Both the position numbers and the translations under genes were made by a program. A DNA stretch of 64,000 nt, taken from contig NZ_CP107772.1 in NCBI RefSeq assembly GCF_036345155.1, positions 10,726,001-10,790,000 on the forward strand. Direction: 5' to 3'. The notes beneath the pieces are model-generated. The model did no database searches. It saw only the letters and a program-made list of their open reading frames with translations, and was not told where the DNA came from. Positions 16,398-24,451 of this stretch are shown piece by piece. The stretch comes from Streptomyces sp. NBC_00582. Its GTDB lineage: Bacteria; Actinomycetota; Actinomycetes; Streptomycetales; Streptomycetaceae. Numbering within the stretch: the first letter of the stretch is position 1; each line of letters begins with the position of its first letter.

Positions 16398-17303
16398 TCA
16401 AGGCGGAGTTTCTCGCAGTGGTACGCCGCAGCTTGACCTGACGTCGCAGGTCACAGCCTGAAGCGCTCTGTCCGGGGGCTGGGGGTGGATGAACAGGCCT
16501 TCGTGTGTGCCTGCCGGGCAGGTGATCAGAAGCTTCCGGTCGTGCAGCGGTTGGATGGCGTGGAGGACGGTGAGGTAGCTGACGGTGAACTCGTGGGCGA
16601 GTGCGGCGTGGCTGGGGACGGGGTGGCCGGTGGCGTAGGTGCCGTCGGTGATCCGTTCCATGATGACGGACGTGATGCGGGTGGTGTCGGCCGGGTCGGG
16701 GTGCGGAATCGGCCAGGTCTCCTGCTTTCCCTGCCGTGTTTGTACGCGGACAGCCAGCTCTGTGGGCCAGTTGTGGGGGTCCATGACCACCGTTCCTCGG
16801 CCGTAGACCGTGAGGAGAAGGCCGGCGGTCTCCACGCGGGTGATGGCGGCAGTGATCGCGTCGGTGGGCATGTCGAGGTGGTGGGCGAGGGCGCGCAGGG
16901 ACGGGAGGACGGTGCTGAGTGCGTAGGTGCCGTCGTTGATGCGGGAGCGGAGCGCGATCTCCGCTGCGGTGGTGCGCGGTCCGGGGTGTCCTTGTTTGTC
17001 TGGCCTGTGGCTGCGTAGGTCGACTCCGCCCTCTTCGAGGAGAGTCTTCACAGTCCCGGCCGTTCGGCGGATCGCTCGGGCGATTTCGCGGATGCTGCCT
17101 CCGTGGTGGTAGGCCTCGGCTACAGCCGCGCGGTACTGCTTCCTGGTGGTGCCCCGGAGTTCGGTGGTCTTGGGGTAGATGGGGAGTTCCTTGAGTGGCC
17201 GGCGCCACTGCGGGTCGGCGATGACCGGTGGCTGCTGCGCCGACCCGCCGGGCGGGAGGACAGCGGCGTGCTTGCTGCCCTCGCTGGCCTGGGTCGTGTT
17301 CAC
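16398..17303 (-). CDS. regulator with two GntR-type winged helix domains
   Basis: 301 residues from GTG 17303, after GGGGAAGGACAG. The N-terminal part has a resolvase-like helix-turn-helix (RKQYRAAVAEAYHHGGSIRE, IARAIRRTAGTVKTLLEEGG). Two GntR winged helices follow: one around IALRSRINDGTYALSTVLPS, SLRALAHHLDMP, and one around ITSVIMERITDGTYATGHPV, PSHAALAHEF. There is no large effector-binding domain. Tandem GntR domains with a third helix-turn-helix are common among Streptomyces plasmid and conjugative-element regulators (the KorSA type has one). What it controls is not visible; the flanking genes are remnants. Confidence 0.7.
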   Translation of the reverse strand: MNTTQASEGSKHAAVLPPGGSAQQPPVIADPQWRRPLKELPIYPKTTELRGTTRKQYRAAVAEAYHHGGSIREIARAIRRTAGTVKTLLEEGGVDLRSHRPDKQGHPGPRTTAAEIALRSRINDGTYALSTVLPSLRALAHHLDMPTDAITAAITRVETAGLLLTVYGRGTVVMDPHNWPTELAVRVQTRQGKQETWPIPHPDPADTTRITSVIMERITDGTYATGHPVPSHAALAHEFTVSYLTVLHAIQPLHDRKLLITCPAGTHEGLFIHPQPPDRALQAVTCDVRSSCGVPLRETPP

Positions 17304-17485
17304 CTTCTGTCCTTCCCCTTGGGTGCGAGGCGGGGTTTCGTGCCGGTGCTGTGCCAGGGCCGGGGCGGTCCCGAGATCGCGCGGTCGCTGCTGTGCGGTG
17401 AGGCGGGGTGGTGTCCCGGTGCCGGGTCGGCCGGTGGAGGGGAGGGGCAGCGGCCCGGCAGCGGGAGTGCGAGGGGGCGGGGAGG

Positions 17486-17866
17486 TCAGGTGCGGCCGAT
17501 GCCTTGAGCGAGGTCGGCGTCGGTGATCAGGCGCCGGTGGCGCAGGATCTGGTCGCGCATGGCGTGTGTGTAGTGGGCTACGACGAGCTCGCCGAACGCC
17601 TTTACGGGGATGCTGCTGCCGGAGAAGTGGGCTGTGGCTTCGGCGAGGTCGGCGGCTACGGGGGGCGCCTGGGTGGCGGTGTAGGAGTTGCCGGTGCACG
17701 GTGCGGGCAGTTGGGGGTCGTCGGTGAAGCCGTGGACGATGGAGGCGCATACCGCGGCGAGCACGAGGTAGGGGTTGGCGTCGGCTCCGGCGAGGCGGAT
17801 TTCCAGGCGCGTGTTCTCACCGTGGCTGGTGACGCGGGTGGCGCAGGTGCGGTTGTCGATGCCCCA
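17486..17866 (-). pseudogene. C-terminal remnant of a glutamine synthetase-like gene
   Basis: The frame reads WGIDNRTCATRVTSHGENTR, LEIRLAGADANPYLVLAAVC, ASIVHGFTDDPQLPAPCTGN, SIPVKAFGELVVAHYTHAMR. The ADANPYL segment and the Arg-rich strand before it belong to the glutamine synthetase active-site barrel. It resembles GlnA3/GlnA4-type polyamine or amine glutamylation enzymes more than housekeeping GlnA. Everything before Trp at about 17866 is missing and replaced by an unrelated plus-strand frame, so a recombination junction lies at 17859-17868. Confidence 0.7.
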
Positions 17867-17867
17867 G

Positions 17868-18467
17868 GTGCTCGCCGAAGCCCGCCGGCACCTCTCCTAC
17901 GTCCTGCGCGGCCGGCCTCACCAGGCGGGCCTGGACGACCAGATCGTGCAGGCGGTCGTCGACGACTACACCCGCCCCGTCGGGCGCGGCCTGAAGATGA
18001 CCGCCGACCTGCGCGCCCTGTACCCGCGCGACACCGAGGACCAGGCCGTGCTGCGCCCGCTGACCCGCAACCGCACCGCGCGCCCGTACGAGCGGGCCCG
18101 CCTCGCCGCCGGCGCCCTGGCCGCCCGGGTCAACGCAGCGCGGCGTGCGGAGCGCCTGGGCTCCCGCACCCGGCCGCAGACCGTCGCCGTACCCGCCGCC
18201 TCGAGGTTGCACCCGCGGCCGTTCCGCTCCGGCCCGGAGGACGACCACCTCCTGGAGCCGGAGACCGGCGTCGACACGGTGGAGCAGACCCGCCGGACCT
18301 TCGAAGCCGCCGCCCGGCTGGCCGCCAAGCTCCAGGACGGCAAGCGCGAGCGCGCTGTCACCCACGGCCCACGGCCCCAGCCCGCCCCGGCGACGGCCCC
18401 GCAGCCGCACACCCAGCAGTCCGGCACCCAGCACACACCGGGCCGGACCACAGGAGGAGTCGCATGA
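17868..18467 (+). CDS. C-terminal part of a larger plasmid-type protein, possibly N-terminally truncated
   Basis: GTG 17868 (or ATG 17859) opens a frame of about 199 residues: VLAEARRHLSYVLRGRPHQA, GLDDQIVQAVVDDYTRPVGR, then helical, Arg/Ala-rich sequence and a low-complexity Pro/Gln tail. It starts exactly where a glutamine synthetase remnant ends on the other strand and has no ribosome site, so the gene has probably lost its front by recombination. The style resembles C-termini of large relaxase- or helicase-like plasmid proteins, but I cannot name a family. The stop overlaps the start of the next gene (ATGA), so the two were one operon. Confidence 0.45.
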   Translation: MLAEARRHLSYVLRGRPHQAGLDDQIVQAVVDDYTRPVGRGLKMTADLRALYPRDTEDQAVLRPLTRNRTARPYERARLAAGALAARVNAARRAERLGSRTRPQTVAVPAASRLHPRPFRSGPEDDHLLEPETGVDTVEQTRRTFEAAARLAAKLQDGKRERAVTHGPRPQPAPATAPQPHTQQSGTQHTPGRTTGGVA

Positions 18468-18811
18468 GCACCCCGGAAGAACGCCCCAACCCCGACGACG
18501 CACTCGCACGCGCCCACGCGGCCCGCGCGAAGATGGCCGCCGCGCTCAACGAGGACCAGGAGCCCGAGCCCGATGAGCCCCTGGGATGGCAGCCGGTCTG
18601 GAAGCGCCCCCGGAAGCCGAAGTCCAAGGCCGCGAAGAAGCAGGAGCTGCGCAAGCAGCGGCGGCGACTCCAGGACGCCGGGAAGCGCCGTCTCGCCGCC
18701 TCGCAGTCGCGCCGGCCCCGCTCCCGGCAGAACCGGATCGGCAACGCGGCCGCGCGCCGCGATGCCCGCGCCCTGGCCCGAGTGCGGCACTCCACCGCCT
18801 GGCTGTGGTGA
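18464..18811 (+). CDS. small, very basic protein
   Basis: 115 residues from ATG 18464, preceded by GGAGG and overlapping the upstream stop as ATGA. The first third is helical and acidic (PDDALARAHAARAKMAAALN). The rest is strongly basic (KSKAAKKQELRKQRRRLQDA, RRLAASQSRRPRSRQNRIGN). It is likely a nucleic-acid-binding accessory protein. It lies at the edge of the palindrome/iteron region at 18.8-19.3 kb, so a role in replication, partition or transfer is possible, but this is inferred from position only. Confidence 0.65.
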   Translation: MSTPEERPNPDDALARAHAARAKMAAALNEDQEPEPDEPLGWQPVWKRPRKPKSKAAKKQELRKQRRRLQDAGKRRLAASQSRRPRSRQNRIGNAAARRDARALARVRHSTAWLW

Positions 18812-18990
18812 CGATGCCGGGCATCGTCCACCGAGTGGAGTCCACTCGGTGTCGTGCATCCAGTGGCGATGCACGACATCGGGTGGACTCCACTCCGGTG
18901 CGCTGGATGACGATGGACGCCACCGTGGTGCGCATCGCGATGGAGGCCACCGCACCACCCGACGATGCCGGGCACCCTCGCGCGCGCCCG
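18811..18990. repeat. palindrome cluster
   Basis: Three hairpins follow in a row: 18811-18827 (ACGATGCC-G-GGCATCGT), 18831-18849 (CCGAGTGGA-G-TCCACTCGG) and arms GTCGTGCAT 18851-18859 / ATGCACGAC 18869-18877. Centres are 21-24 bp apart. A variant of the second motif (GGTGGACTCCACT) recurs at 18882-18894 and of the first (GACGATGCCGGGCA) at 18961-18974. This is far denser than the surrounding DNA and suggests protein-binding or origin/centromere function. Confidence 0.6.
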
Positions 18991-19045
18991 GTGCGCCGCA
19001 CTCGATGTCCCGCACCGCACCGGTGCGCCCACCGCCGACCGCCCT

Positions 19046-19176
19046 CTTGACCAGGTGCGGCCGGACGCGCGTGACCCCTTGACCAGCTCCGCTCCACCCC
19101 CTTGACCAGGTCTGCTACCGAGGACGATTCCCCTTGACACAGCCCGTTTCGGCTGACGATCAGGCCGTGGTCAAGG
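19046..19176. repeat. CTTGACCAG iterons
   Basis: CTTGACCAG occurs at 19046-19054, 19078-19086 and 19101-19109. A weaker copy (CTTGACA) lies near 19133 and an inverted near-copy (GTGGTCAAG) at 19168-19176. Further exact copies lie at 5913-5921 and, inverted, at 21213-21221. Direct repeats of about 9 bp in an intergenic gap near replication-type genes look like initiator-binding iterons. They also resemble -35 boxes. Confidence 0.5.
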
Positions 19177-19239
19177 GGGTGTGTGATAGAGGAGCCCGCC
19201 CGGTCGTGGCGCGCGCCCGGTGCCGGGCGGCGATGCCGG

Positions 19240-19335
19240 TGGCGCGGTGCGGTGCGGCGATGCGGTGGACCGCACCACGGTGGTGCGGTGGTGCGATGTG
19301 CGCCGCACCGCACCACCGCCGTCCCGGAGGCGCGG
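19240..19335. repeat. GTGCGG/CCGCAC palindromic tract
   Basis: Dense short inverted and direct repeats of GGTGCGG and its complement, including a perfect hairpin with a central G at 19270-19288 (CCGCACCAC-G-GTGGTGCGG). It adjoins the 3' end of the gene at 19336. Some of it may serve as a terminator, but the length exceeds a normal one. Confidence 0.5.
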
Positions 19336-19788
19336 CTACACGGTGGTGCGGTGCGCCGGGGATGCCTCCATTGCCTGCCTTATCCCCGCGGCCTCCAGTT
19401 GGCGCAGGACGTCGGCGACGTCGCCCTGGTCCTCGGTGAGGATGTTCTCTGCGAAGCGGACGATGGTCTGGGCGATGCCCGGCGGGAAGGCCAGGCAGGC
19501 GCCGTCGCCGTCGCGCAGGACCTCCAGCAGCAGTCGCCCGAGCGCCGCGGCCAGGAAGGAGTGCGCGCACGGCTCCCCGTCGCAGTCGTCCACGGCGGTG
19601 ACGGGGATGAAGACGCGCGCGGCGACGTCCAGGAGCAGCTGGCGCAGCTCCGGGCCTATGTTGTTGGCGACCGCGCCGGCGGTGTCGATGTCGCGGGCCT
19701 GCAACGCCCGGATGTAGGCGAACGCGCCGGCGACATCGTCCGGGTGCATCGGGGTCAACGGCTCGGTGGTGGTGTTCTTCTTGGGCAT
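19336..19788 (-). CDS. hypothetical small helical protein
   Basis: 150 residues from ATG 19788 (MPKKNTTTEPLTPMHPDDVA). All-helical prediction, with no signal or membrane segment: GAFAYIRALQARDIDTAGAV, GPELRQLLLDVAARVFIPVT, CAHSFLAAALGRLLLEVLRD. It is in tandem with the 141-aa gene at 19884, which has similar length, acidity and helical pattern; the two may be distant paralogues. I do not recognise the family. Position between an iteron region and a Replic_Relax gene suggests a plasmid function. Confidence 0.6.
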   Translation of the reverse strand: MPKKNTTTEPLTPMHPDDVAGAFAYIRALQARDIDTAGAVANNIGPELRQLLLDVAARVFIPVTAVDDCDGEPCAHSFLAAALGRLLLEVLRDGDGACLAFPPGIAQTIVRFAENILTEDQGDVADVLRQLEAAGIRQAMEASPAHRTTV

Positions 19789-19883
19789 GACGGCTCCGTA
19801 AGTTGTTGGCTGGCCCGGGAGGGCTGGATGCGGCTGATGACGGCTTGCCGGTTGTGGCTCGCGAGGCGTGCCCGCCCGGTGGC

Positions 19884-20309
19884 TCACGCGGTGGCCGGCC
19901 ACTCGGTGGAGACGTTGCCGCGGACGTCAGCGAGGAACTGGGAGACCTGGTCGACCTCCTGCATGCACTCGATCAGGAACCCCGCCGCAATCCATGCGGT
20001 CTGCGCCCCACCGCCCGCCAGGCACCACCGCTTGAGGTACCGGCTCGCCACCGTCACCATCTGCCGCAGGGCGTACGCGGACTCGCAGTCGGCGTGTTCG
20101 TCGGGCACTGCGGTGATGTAGTCGGCCAGCAGCAGCTCGCCGAACTCGCCGATCAGCCGCGCGAGCTCGGACCCGTCGGAGTGGAATGCGGCGAGCGCGG
20201 CCTTGTTCTGCTCGCTGCCCTGGCCCCGCCAGACCAGCTCCACGTAGTCGGCGGCTCGCGCGATCTGCTCCGGGGCGAGCTGGGAAACCTTCGACGCAGT
20301 CGTCTCCAT
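19884..20309 (-). CDS. hypothetical small helical protein
   Basis: 141 residues from ATG 20309. Helical throughout: SQLAPEQIARAADYVELVWR, GSELARLIGEFGELLLADYI, DCESAYALRQMVTVASRYLK. Cys residues at CESA, RWCLAGG and IECMQ are not arranged like a metal site. It lies 95 bp upstream of the similar-sized gene at 19336 on the same strand and probably shares its transcript. Function unknown. Confidence 0.6.
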   Translation of the reverse strand: METTASKVSQLAPEQIARAADYVELVWRGQGSEQNKAALAAFHSDGSELARLIGEFGELLLADYITAVPDEHADCESAYALRQMVTVASRYLKRWCLAGGGAQTAWIAAGFLIECMQEVDQVSQFLADVRGNVSTEWPATA

Positions 20310-20573
20310 AACGCTTCCTCACTGTCGACGGGCCGCCGCGCTGATCGTGGCGGCCTCAGAAGCGATCTTCGGAGTGATTGCCTGTGGATAGAGTTCGGTG
20401 CGCCGACGGTGAGCGGACTCGCCTGGCCGGCGCTCGCGTTGCCCCTTGTCCAGTTCCGCTACCTGCGACATTCCGCCCATTTAGGCAGGGGAGAAATCTC
20501 CGTCCCGGCACGCTGCGCGACGCCCCTGGAAAAGCCGCTGCCGTCCGGGGTGCGCCGCTGGGAGACTGCGGGG

Positions 20574-21041
20574 ATGACCATGCAGCGGCCTGCGTCTCCA
20601 GTCCCGGACGAACGCGCCCACCTCTTCTTCGACAGCTACGCCGACATGCACGACCTCGTTGAGGACCTGGTCGTGCCCGACGGCGTGCCCGAGGCCGCGG
20701 CGACTGTCCTGCGTACGGTCCGCGAGCTGCTGCGCCAGTCGTACTACTGCTACGAGTTCTCCACCGTGGCGGTCATGCACTCCCTGATCGCGGTGGAGAT
20801 CGTGCTGCGCGACCGGATCCCGGACGCGGGCAAGAAGCCGCTGCACCAGCTCATCAAGCAGGGCGCCGCCGACGGGGTCCTGACGGCCCGGCAGGCGGAG
20901 TACCTCGACTATGGCCGGCAGATCCGCAACGGCATGGCGCACGGCCAGACCACGCACGCGGTGATGCCGCCGGCCATGGCGGTGCCGATGGTGACGACCT
21001 CGTTCACGATCGTCTCCGAGCTCTGCGCCGCACCTGCCTGA
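20574..21041 (+). CDS. HEPN-like protein
   Basis: 155 residues from ATG 20574, with GGGGA just upstream. The body is helical (HLFFDSYADMHDLVEDLVVP, SYYCYEFSTVAVMHSLIAVE) and the last helix carries RQIRNGMAHG, an Rx4H motif (Arg118, His123) typical of HEPN domains. Many HEPN proteins are RNases in toxin-antitoxin or anti-phage systems and others are non-catalytic; which applies here is open. No MNT-type nucleotidyltransferase antitoxin is adjacent. It is divergent from the 141-aa gene and followed by Replic_Relax. Confidence 0.55.
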   Translation: MTMQRPASPVPDERAHLFFDSYADMHDLVEDLVVPDGVPEAAATVLRTVRELLRQSYYCYEFSTVAVMHSLIAVEIVLRDRIPDAGKKPLHQLIKQGAADGVLTARQAEYLDYGRQIRNGMAHGQTTHAVMPPAMAVPMVTTSFTIVSELCAAPA

Positions 21042-21162
21042 CGATCACGGCTCGGTAACGGCGCTCGGGCGAGTGTCACACCGTCGACTTTCGCCACACC
21101 TCTACCAGATGACGGGGGACTTCCATCCGGACCCCCGCGCCACCTGCGTGAGGAGCCTTGTC

Positions 21163-22218
21163 ATGACGGACACCAGCAGCGCCCGGCAGCCCGACCCGGA
21201 GCCGGGTCCGACCTGGTCAAGGGGTGCTGAACACCCGTCGGGCGGCCCGGAATCCAGTGCCGTGAACGGTGCCGCGAACGATTCCAACGTCGTGCCCATC
21301 ACCGCAGCTCACACCGCCCGACAAGGGGCCTCCCGGCACGCTGACACCTCTCTCCCTTCCCCTGAGACACCGGCGAAGGGGAAGAAGTCCACTCCGGCCA
21401 TGAAGGTGCGTGCCGATGCGCTGCGGATGCTGGGGTGCGTGCGGATAGCCACGGTGCGGCAGATGGCTGAGGTGATCACGAAGGAGGAGTCGGACGGCCG
21501 GTCGTACGTGCGCAGGGCGATGAACAAGCTGGCGGAGCTCGGGCTGGCGGAGACGAACGGCAAGGACGGCAAGCACCAGATCTGGAACCTGACTCCGGCG
21601 GGACAGAAGGCTCTGGCCGACGGCAACGAGCTGCCTCCCCGACCGAGGGCTGGCACCGGAGCGAAGGCCGTTCTCGCCGGGTTCGGTCCGCACGGCGTCG
21701 CGGTGACGGACATGATCCTCGCCTTCGGTGGCCGCAAGCATCTGACCGACTGGCAGGTGGAGGTCAACCACGCCATCAAGGAGACCGGCCTGACCTTCAA
21801 CACCGACGCCGTCCTGGCCCTGCCGACGAAGACCAGCGAGGTGCGCCTCTTCGAGCTCGACAACGGCACCATGTCCCAGGCCCGCCTCGCCAAGGAGGTC
21901 TGGGACTACGAGCGCTACGCCGGGCACCGTGTCTGGGAAGGGGCCCGCGGCACCAACGGCCGCACCTTCCCCTTCTGGCAGCGCCACCGCTACACCCGCT
22001 CCCAGACCTTCCCGCGGCTGCACGTCGTGCTGGCGGGCAAGGAGGAGCACCTGCTCGACAACCGCCTCCAGGCGCTCGCCGACGATGTGAAGGGCATCGC
22101 CGTCGCGGTGTGGGTGAACACTCTGCCCCGGCTCCAGCGGGGCGAGCCCTGGTACGAGATCGGCGTCGACGACCCGGACCGGCGCCGCGAGCGATACCCC
22201 GAACCGGCAGGCCGCTGA
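21163..22218 (+). CDS. Replic_Relax-family protein (replication-relaxation)
   Basis: 351 residues from ATG 21163, with AGGAG 8 bp upstream. A disordered N-terminus of about 80 residues is followed by a winged helix (RMLGCVRIATVRQMAEVITK, NKLAELGLAETNGKDGKHQI, WNLTPAGQKAL) and then a nuclease-like fold region (GGRKHLTDWQVEVNHAIKET, EVRLFELDNGTMSQARLAKE, YERYAG). This matches the Replic_Relax family found on actinobacterial plasmids and integrative elements, which is linked to replication or relaxase functions but poorly studied. An inverted copy of the CTTGACCAG iteron lies within its first 60 bases. Confidence 0.75.
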   Translation: MTDTSSARQPDPEPGPTWSRGAEHPSGGPESSAVNGAANDSNVVPITAAHTARQGASRHADTSLPSPETPAKGKKSTPAMKVRADALRMLGCVRIATVRQMAEVITKEESDGRSYVRRAMNKLAELGLAETNGKDGKHQIWNLTPAGQKALADGNELPPRPRAGTGAKAVLAGFGPHGVAVTDMILAFGGRKHLTDWQVEVNHAIKETGLTFNTDAVLALPTKTSEVRLFELDNGTMSQARLAKEVWDYERYAGHRVWEGARGTNGRTFPFWQRHRYTRSQTFPRLHVVLAGKEEHLLDNRLQALADDVKGIAVAVWVNTLPRLQRGEPWYEIGVDDPDRRRERYPEPAGR

Positions 22219-22400
22219 CAGAGTCGGGCGAGCCGCCCCGCAACGGCGGCTTGCCCGGCCCGCCGGTCGTGACCGCCCGCCCGGCGGGACGGCTCTCGAA
22301 GTCGCCGCGCTGCCCGGCGGGATGACGAGGGCCAAGGCGCGCGCTGCGCCCTGGCCACGGCGTACTCAGGTATTCCGACGTCATCAACCGGAAGGCAGCC

Positions 22401-22886
22401 ATGAAGCTCGGCAAGCAGCAGAACAAGGACGTGCCCTTGATCAGGCACGACAGGGACACCTCGGGAGACCTGTGGTACGCAATGACCCGCCTCCACGCAG
22501 GCCATCCCGACTTGGTTGGCCCCATCCCGCCGTTCGAGCGGCCGGTGGCGCGGCTGTCGATCGCGGATCCGAACGACATCGTCCTGTCGGCGCGCGTGGA
22601 ACTGTTCGAGGATGAGCCGGTGGGCCGCCTTCACGACGTGATCGACACGGTGACGCGCGACCTCGCCGGACCCAAAGGAATCGGCGAGTACGCACTCGTA
22701 CCCGACGTCGCGCTGGAAGTCATGATCGGAGTGCGGCAGGAACTGCCCCTGCACGCCGCCCACGTCGCAGGCCTCACCCGGCTCCTGTGGGACGCCATGG
22801 GGACCATGGGCACCCGCAGCGCACCAGGGGGCGGCCAGTGCTTCCACTGCGAGGGGACCGGGCGGGCCCGCCCGCTGTGGGCGTAG
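22401..22886 (+). CDS. hypothetical protein with C-terminal CxxC
   Basis: 161 residues from ATG 22401. It has no recognised domain. Visible features are a mixed alpha/beta centre (IVLSARVELFEDEPVGRLHD, IDTVTRDLAGP), then VPDVALEVMIGVRQELPLHA, and CFHCEGTGRARP at the end, a CxxCxGxG-like half knuckle as in DnaJ zinc modules but single. It is separated from Replic_Relax by 180 bp. Convergent with the TPR gene, leaving 6 bp between stops. Confidence 0.55.
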   Translation: MKLGKQQNKDVPLIRHDRDTSGDLWYAMTRLHAGHPDLVGPIPPFERPVARLSIADPNDIVLSARVELFEDEPVGRLHDVIDTVTRDLAGPKGIGEYALVPDVALEVMIGVRQELPLHAAHVAGLTRLLWDAMGTMGTRSAPGGGQCFHCEGTGRARPLWA

Positions 22887-22892
22887 TCGTTG

Positions 22893-23888
22893 TCAGCCCG
22901 CTACGGCGTCGCGAAGTTCCCGTACGGCGCGCTCGCGGTGGTGCTGTGCGGGGATCGCCTCGTACAGGTCCAGGGCGCGGCGGCGGACCAGGCCGGTGCG
23001 GTAGTAGACGGGCAGCGCCGTCAGGGCGTCGACCGCACGGTGGCAGGCCTGCTCGGTGTCGCCGTCGTGGTGGGAGCAGGCGGCGCCGTCGATGTTCAGC
23101 AGGGTGCGGGTCATGGTGCTGGTCGGCGCGGACAGCTCCAGGGCGCGCTGCTGGCTCTCGTGGGCGCGGCGGGTGTCCCCGAGGGTGGTGAAGGCGTGGC
23201 TGAGGTGGACGTGGTGTTTCTGCTCGCCGTACGTCAGCCAGGTGTCTGACTGCTCGGAGTCGGGGAGCCGTTTCATGAGGGCGTCGGCTGCGGCCAGCGC
23301 CTGGCGGGCCTGTTCGGGCTGGTGGTTGAGGGCGTAGGCGCGGGCGGCGACTGCGGCCGCCAGCACCGCGGCGGCGGTCGGCCGAGTGCCGGCCGCCTGC
23401 CGGGCCTGGTCGGCGAGGTCGGCTGCCGCCTTCGGGGCGCCGTAGTTGAGCGGCACCATCGCCTCCCGGGCCAGCACCCACGCGTGCAGCTGGGGGTCGC
23501 CGGATTCGGCGGCGGCCCGGGCGGCGGTGGCGAACCAGGCACGGGACTCCCGGCGGCTGCCCAGGTCGTGTAAGACGATCGCGGTCATCCCGGCCATCTG
23601 CCCGGCCGTCCGGCACAACCGGGCCCGGGCCGGGGCGGGCTGCGGGACGGCGAGGAGCGGGCGCAGGGTCGTGAAGTCGGTGACCAGGTCGGCCAGTACG
23701 CGGGTGGGTGCTTGTCCGTGGTAGCCGTACCCGTAGCTCTCGGCTGCGGCCTCGAGGTCGGCCAGGTCCTGGAGGACGTTGGGGGAGAGGATCTGGTCGA
23801 CGTCGGTCCGGGCGGCGGTAAGCGCGGCGAGGGCCGGAGCAGTGAGGCCGGCGGCCAGCGCACCACGCAGCAGGTTGCGGCGCTTCAT
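22893..23888 (-). CDS. TPR-repeat protein with Tat-like start
   Basis: 331 residues from ATG 23888, with GAGAGGATC upstream. It starts MKRRNLLRGALAAGLTAPAL, which looks like a twin-arginine or membrane start, though in this family the segment often stays cytoplasmic. The rest is TPR-like helical repeats (SRAWFATAARAAAESGDPQL, ARAYALNHQPEQARQALAAA, THLSHAF-type regions and LVRRRALDLYEAIPA). It resembles the C-terminal half of the XRE-TPR regulator at 24448-25680. The three genes (XRE-TPR, GNAT, this one) run in one direction with short gaps. It is probably a sensor or scaffold; the role is unproved. Confidence 0.6.
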   Translation of the reverse strand: MKRRNLLRGALAAGLTAPALAALTAARTDVDQILSPNVLQDLADLEAAAESYGYGYHGQAPTRVLADLVTDFTTLRPLLAVPQPAPARARLCRTAGQMAGMTAIVLHDLGSRRESRAWFATAARAAAESGDPQLHAWVLAREAMVPLNYGAPKAAADLADQARQAAGTRPTAAAVLAAAVAARAYALNHQPEQARQALAAADALMKRLPDSEQSDTWLTYGEQKHHVHLSHAFTTLGDTRRAHESQQRALELSAPTSTMTRTLLNIDGAACSHHDGDTEQACHRAVDALTALPVYYRTGLVRRRALDLYEAIPAQHHRERAVRELRDAVAG

Positions 23889-23917
23889 CGGATCCTCTCC
23901 ACGATCGGTGGCGCCCG

Positions 23918-24451
23918 TCAGGCCGTGTGCGTGCGATCGAGCAGCATCACGGCATACAGCGGGGAGTCCGGGAACGGCTGGCGCTCGCCGACCTTCCGGT
24001 ACCCCCAGCCCTCGTACAGCGCCTGGAGCCGGGGCCGCTTGGTGTCCACCGTGAGCACGGCCAGGGCCTCCGGCCGGTCGGCGAGCAGCGCGGTGTGAAG
24101 CCGCTGCCCGAGTCCCTGCTTGCGCCATTTCGGCCTCAGCATCAGTTCCGAGACGGAGAACGTCGACGGGTCGGCCGGCTCTTCGGCCAGGTACTCGCGC
24201 CACCATTCGCGGCCCGGCTCGCCTGGCGCCCCGTAGGTGAACCCGACTGGTTCACCGCCCTCATAGGCGACCACGCACGCGAATCCTTCCCGGCCGCCCC
24301 AGTGGTCCACGAACCAGGGGAAGCGCTGCACGAACTCTTCGTGCCGCCGGTCGAAGTAGGCGTCGGCATGGACATCGAGCAGGGTCTGCCGGATGCCGGG
24401 CAGGTCGGCGTGTCCGTAGCGGCGCAGGTCGATGGCGGGTGCCGTGGTCAC
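23918..24451 (-). CDS. GNAT N-acetyltransferase
   Basis: 177 residues from GTG 24451, preceded by the upstream stop in a GTGA overlap. GNAT features: GGEPVGFTYG strand, SVSELMLRPKWRKQGLGQRL (the KQGLG acetyl-CoA loop), LTVDTKRPRLQALYEGWGYR (motif B with the GWGY hook). Members acetylate amines on small molecules or proteins; the acceptor is unknown. ATG 24463 is also in frame but lacks a ribosome site, whereas GGAG lies 8 bp before GTG 24451. Translational coupling to the XRE-TPR gene suggests a shared pathway. Confidence 0.85.
   Translation of the reverse strand: MTTAPAIDLRRYGHADLPGIRQTLLDVHADAYFDRRHEEFVQRFPWFVDHWGGREGFACVVAYEGGEPVGFTYGAPGEPGREWWREYLAEEPADPSTFSVSELMLRPKWRKQGLGQRLHTALLADRPEALAVLTVDTKRPRLQALYEGWGYRKVGERQPFPDSPLYAVMLLDRTHTA

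Noticed and set aside
16380..17303. GntR regulator as part of the glutamine-synthetase-like gene region (GntR controlling glnA-type gene)
   Set aside because: The synthetase fragment is truncated and unlinked, so no regulatory relation can be argued.
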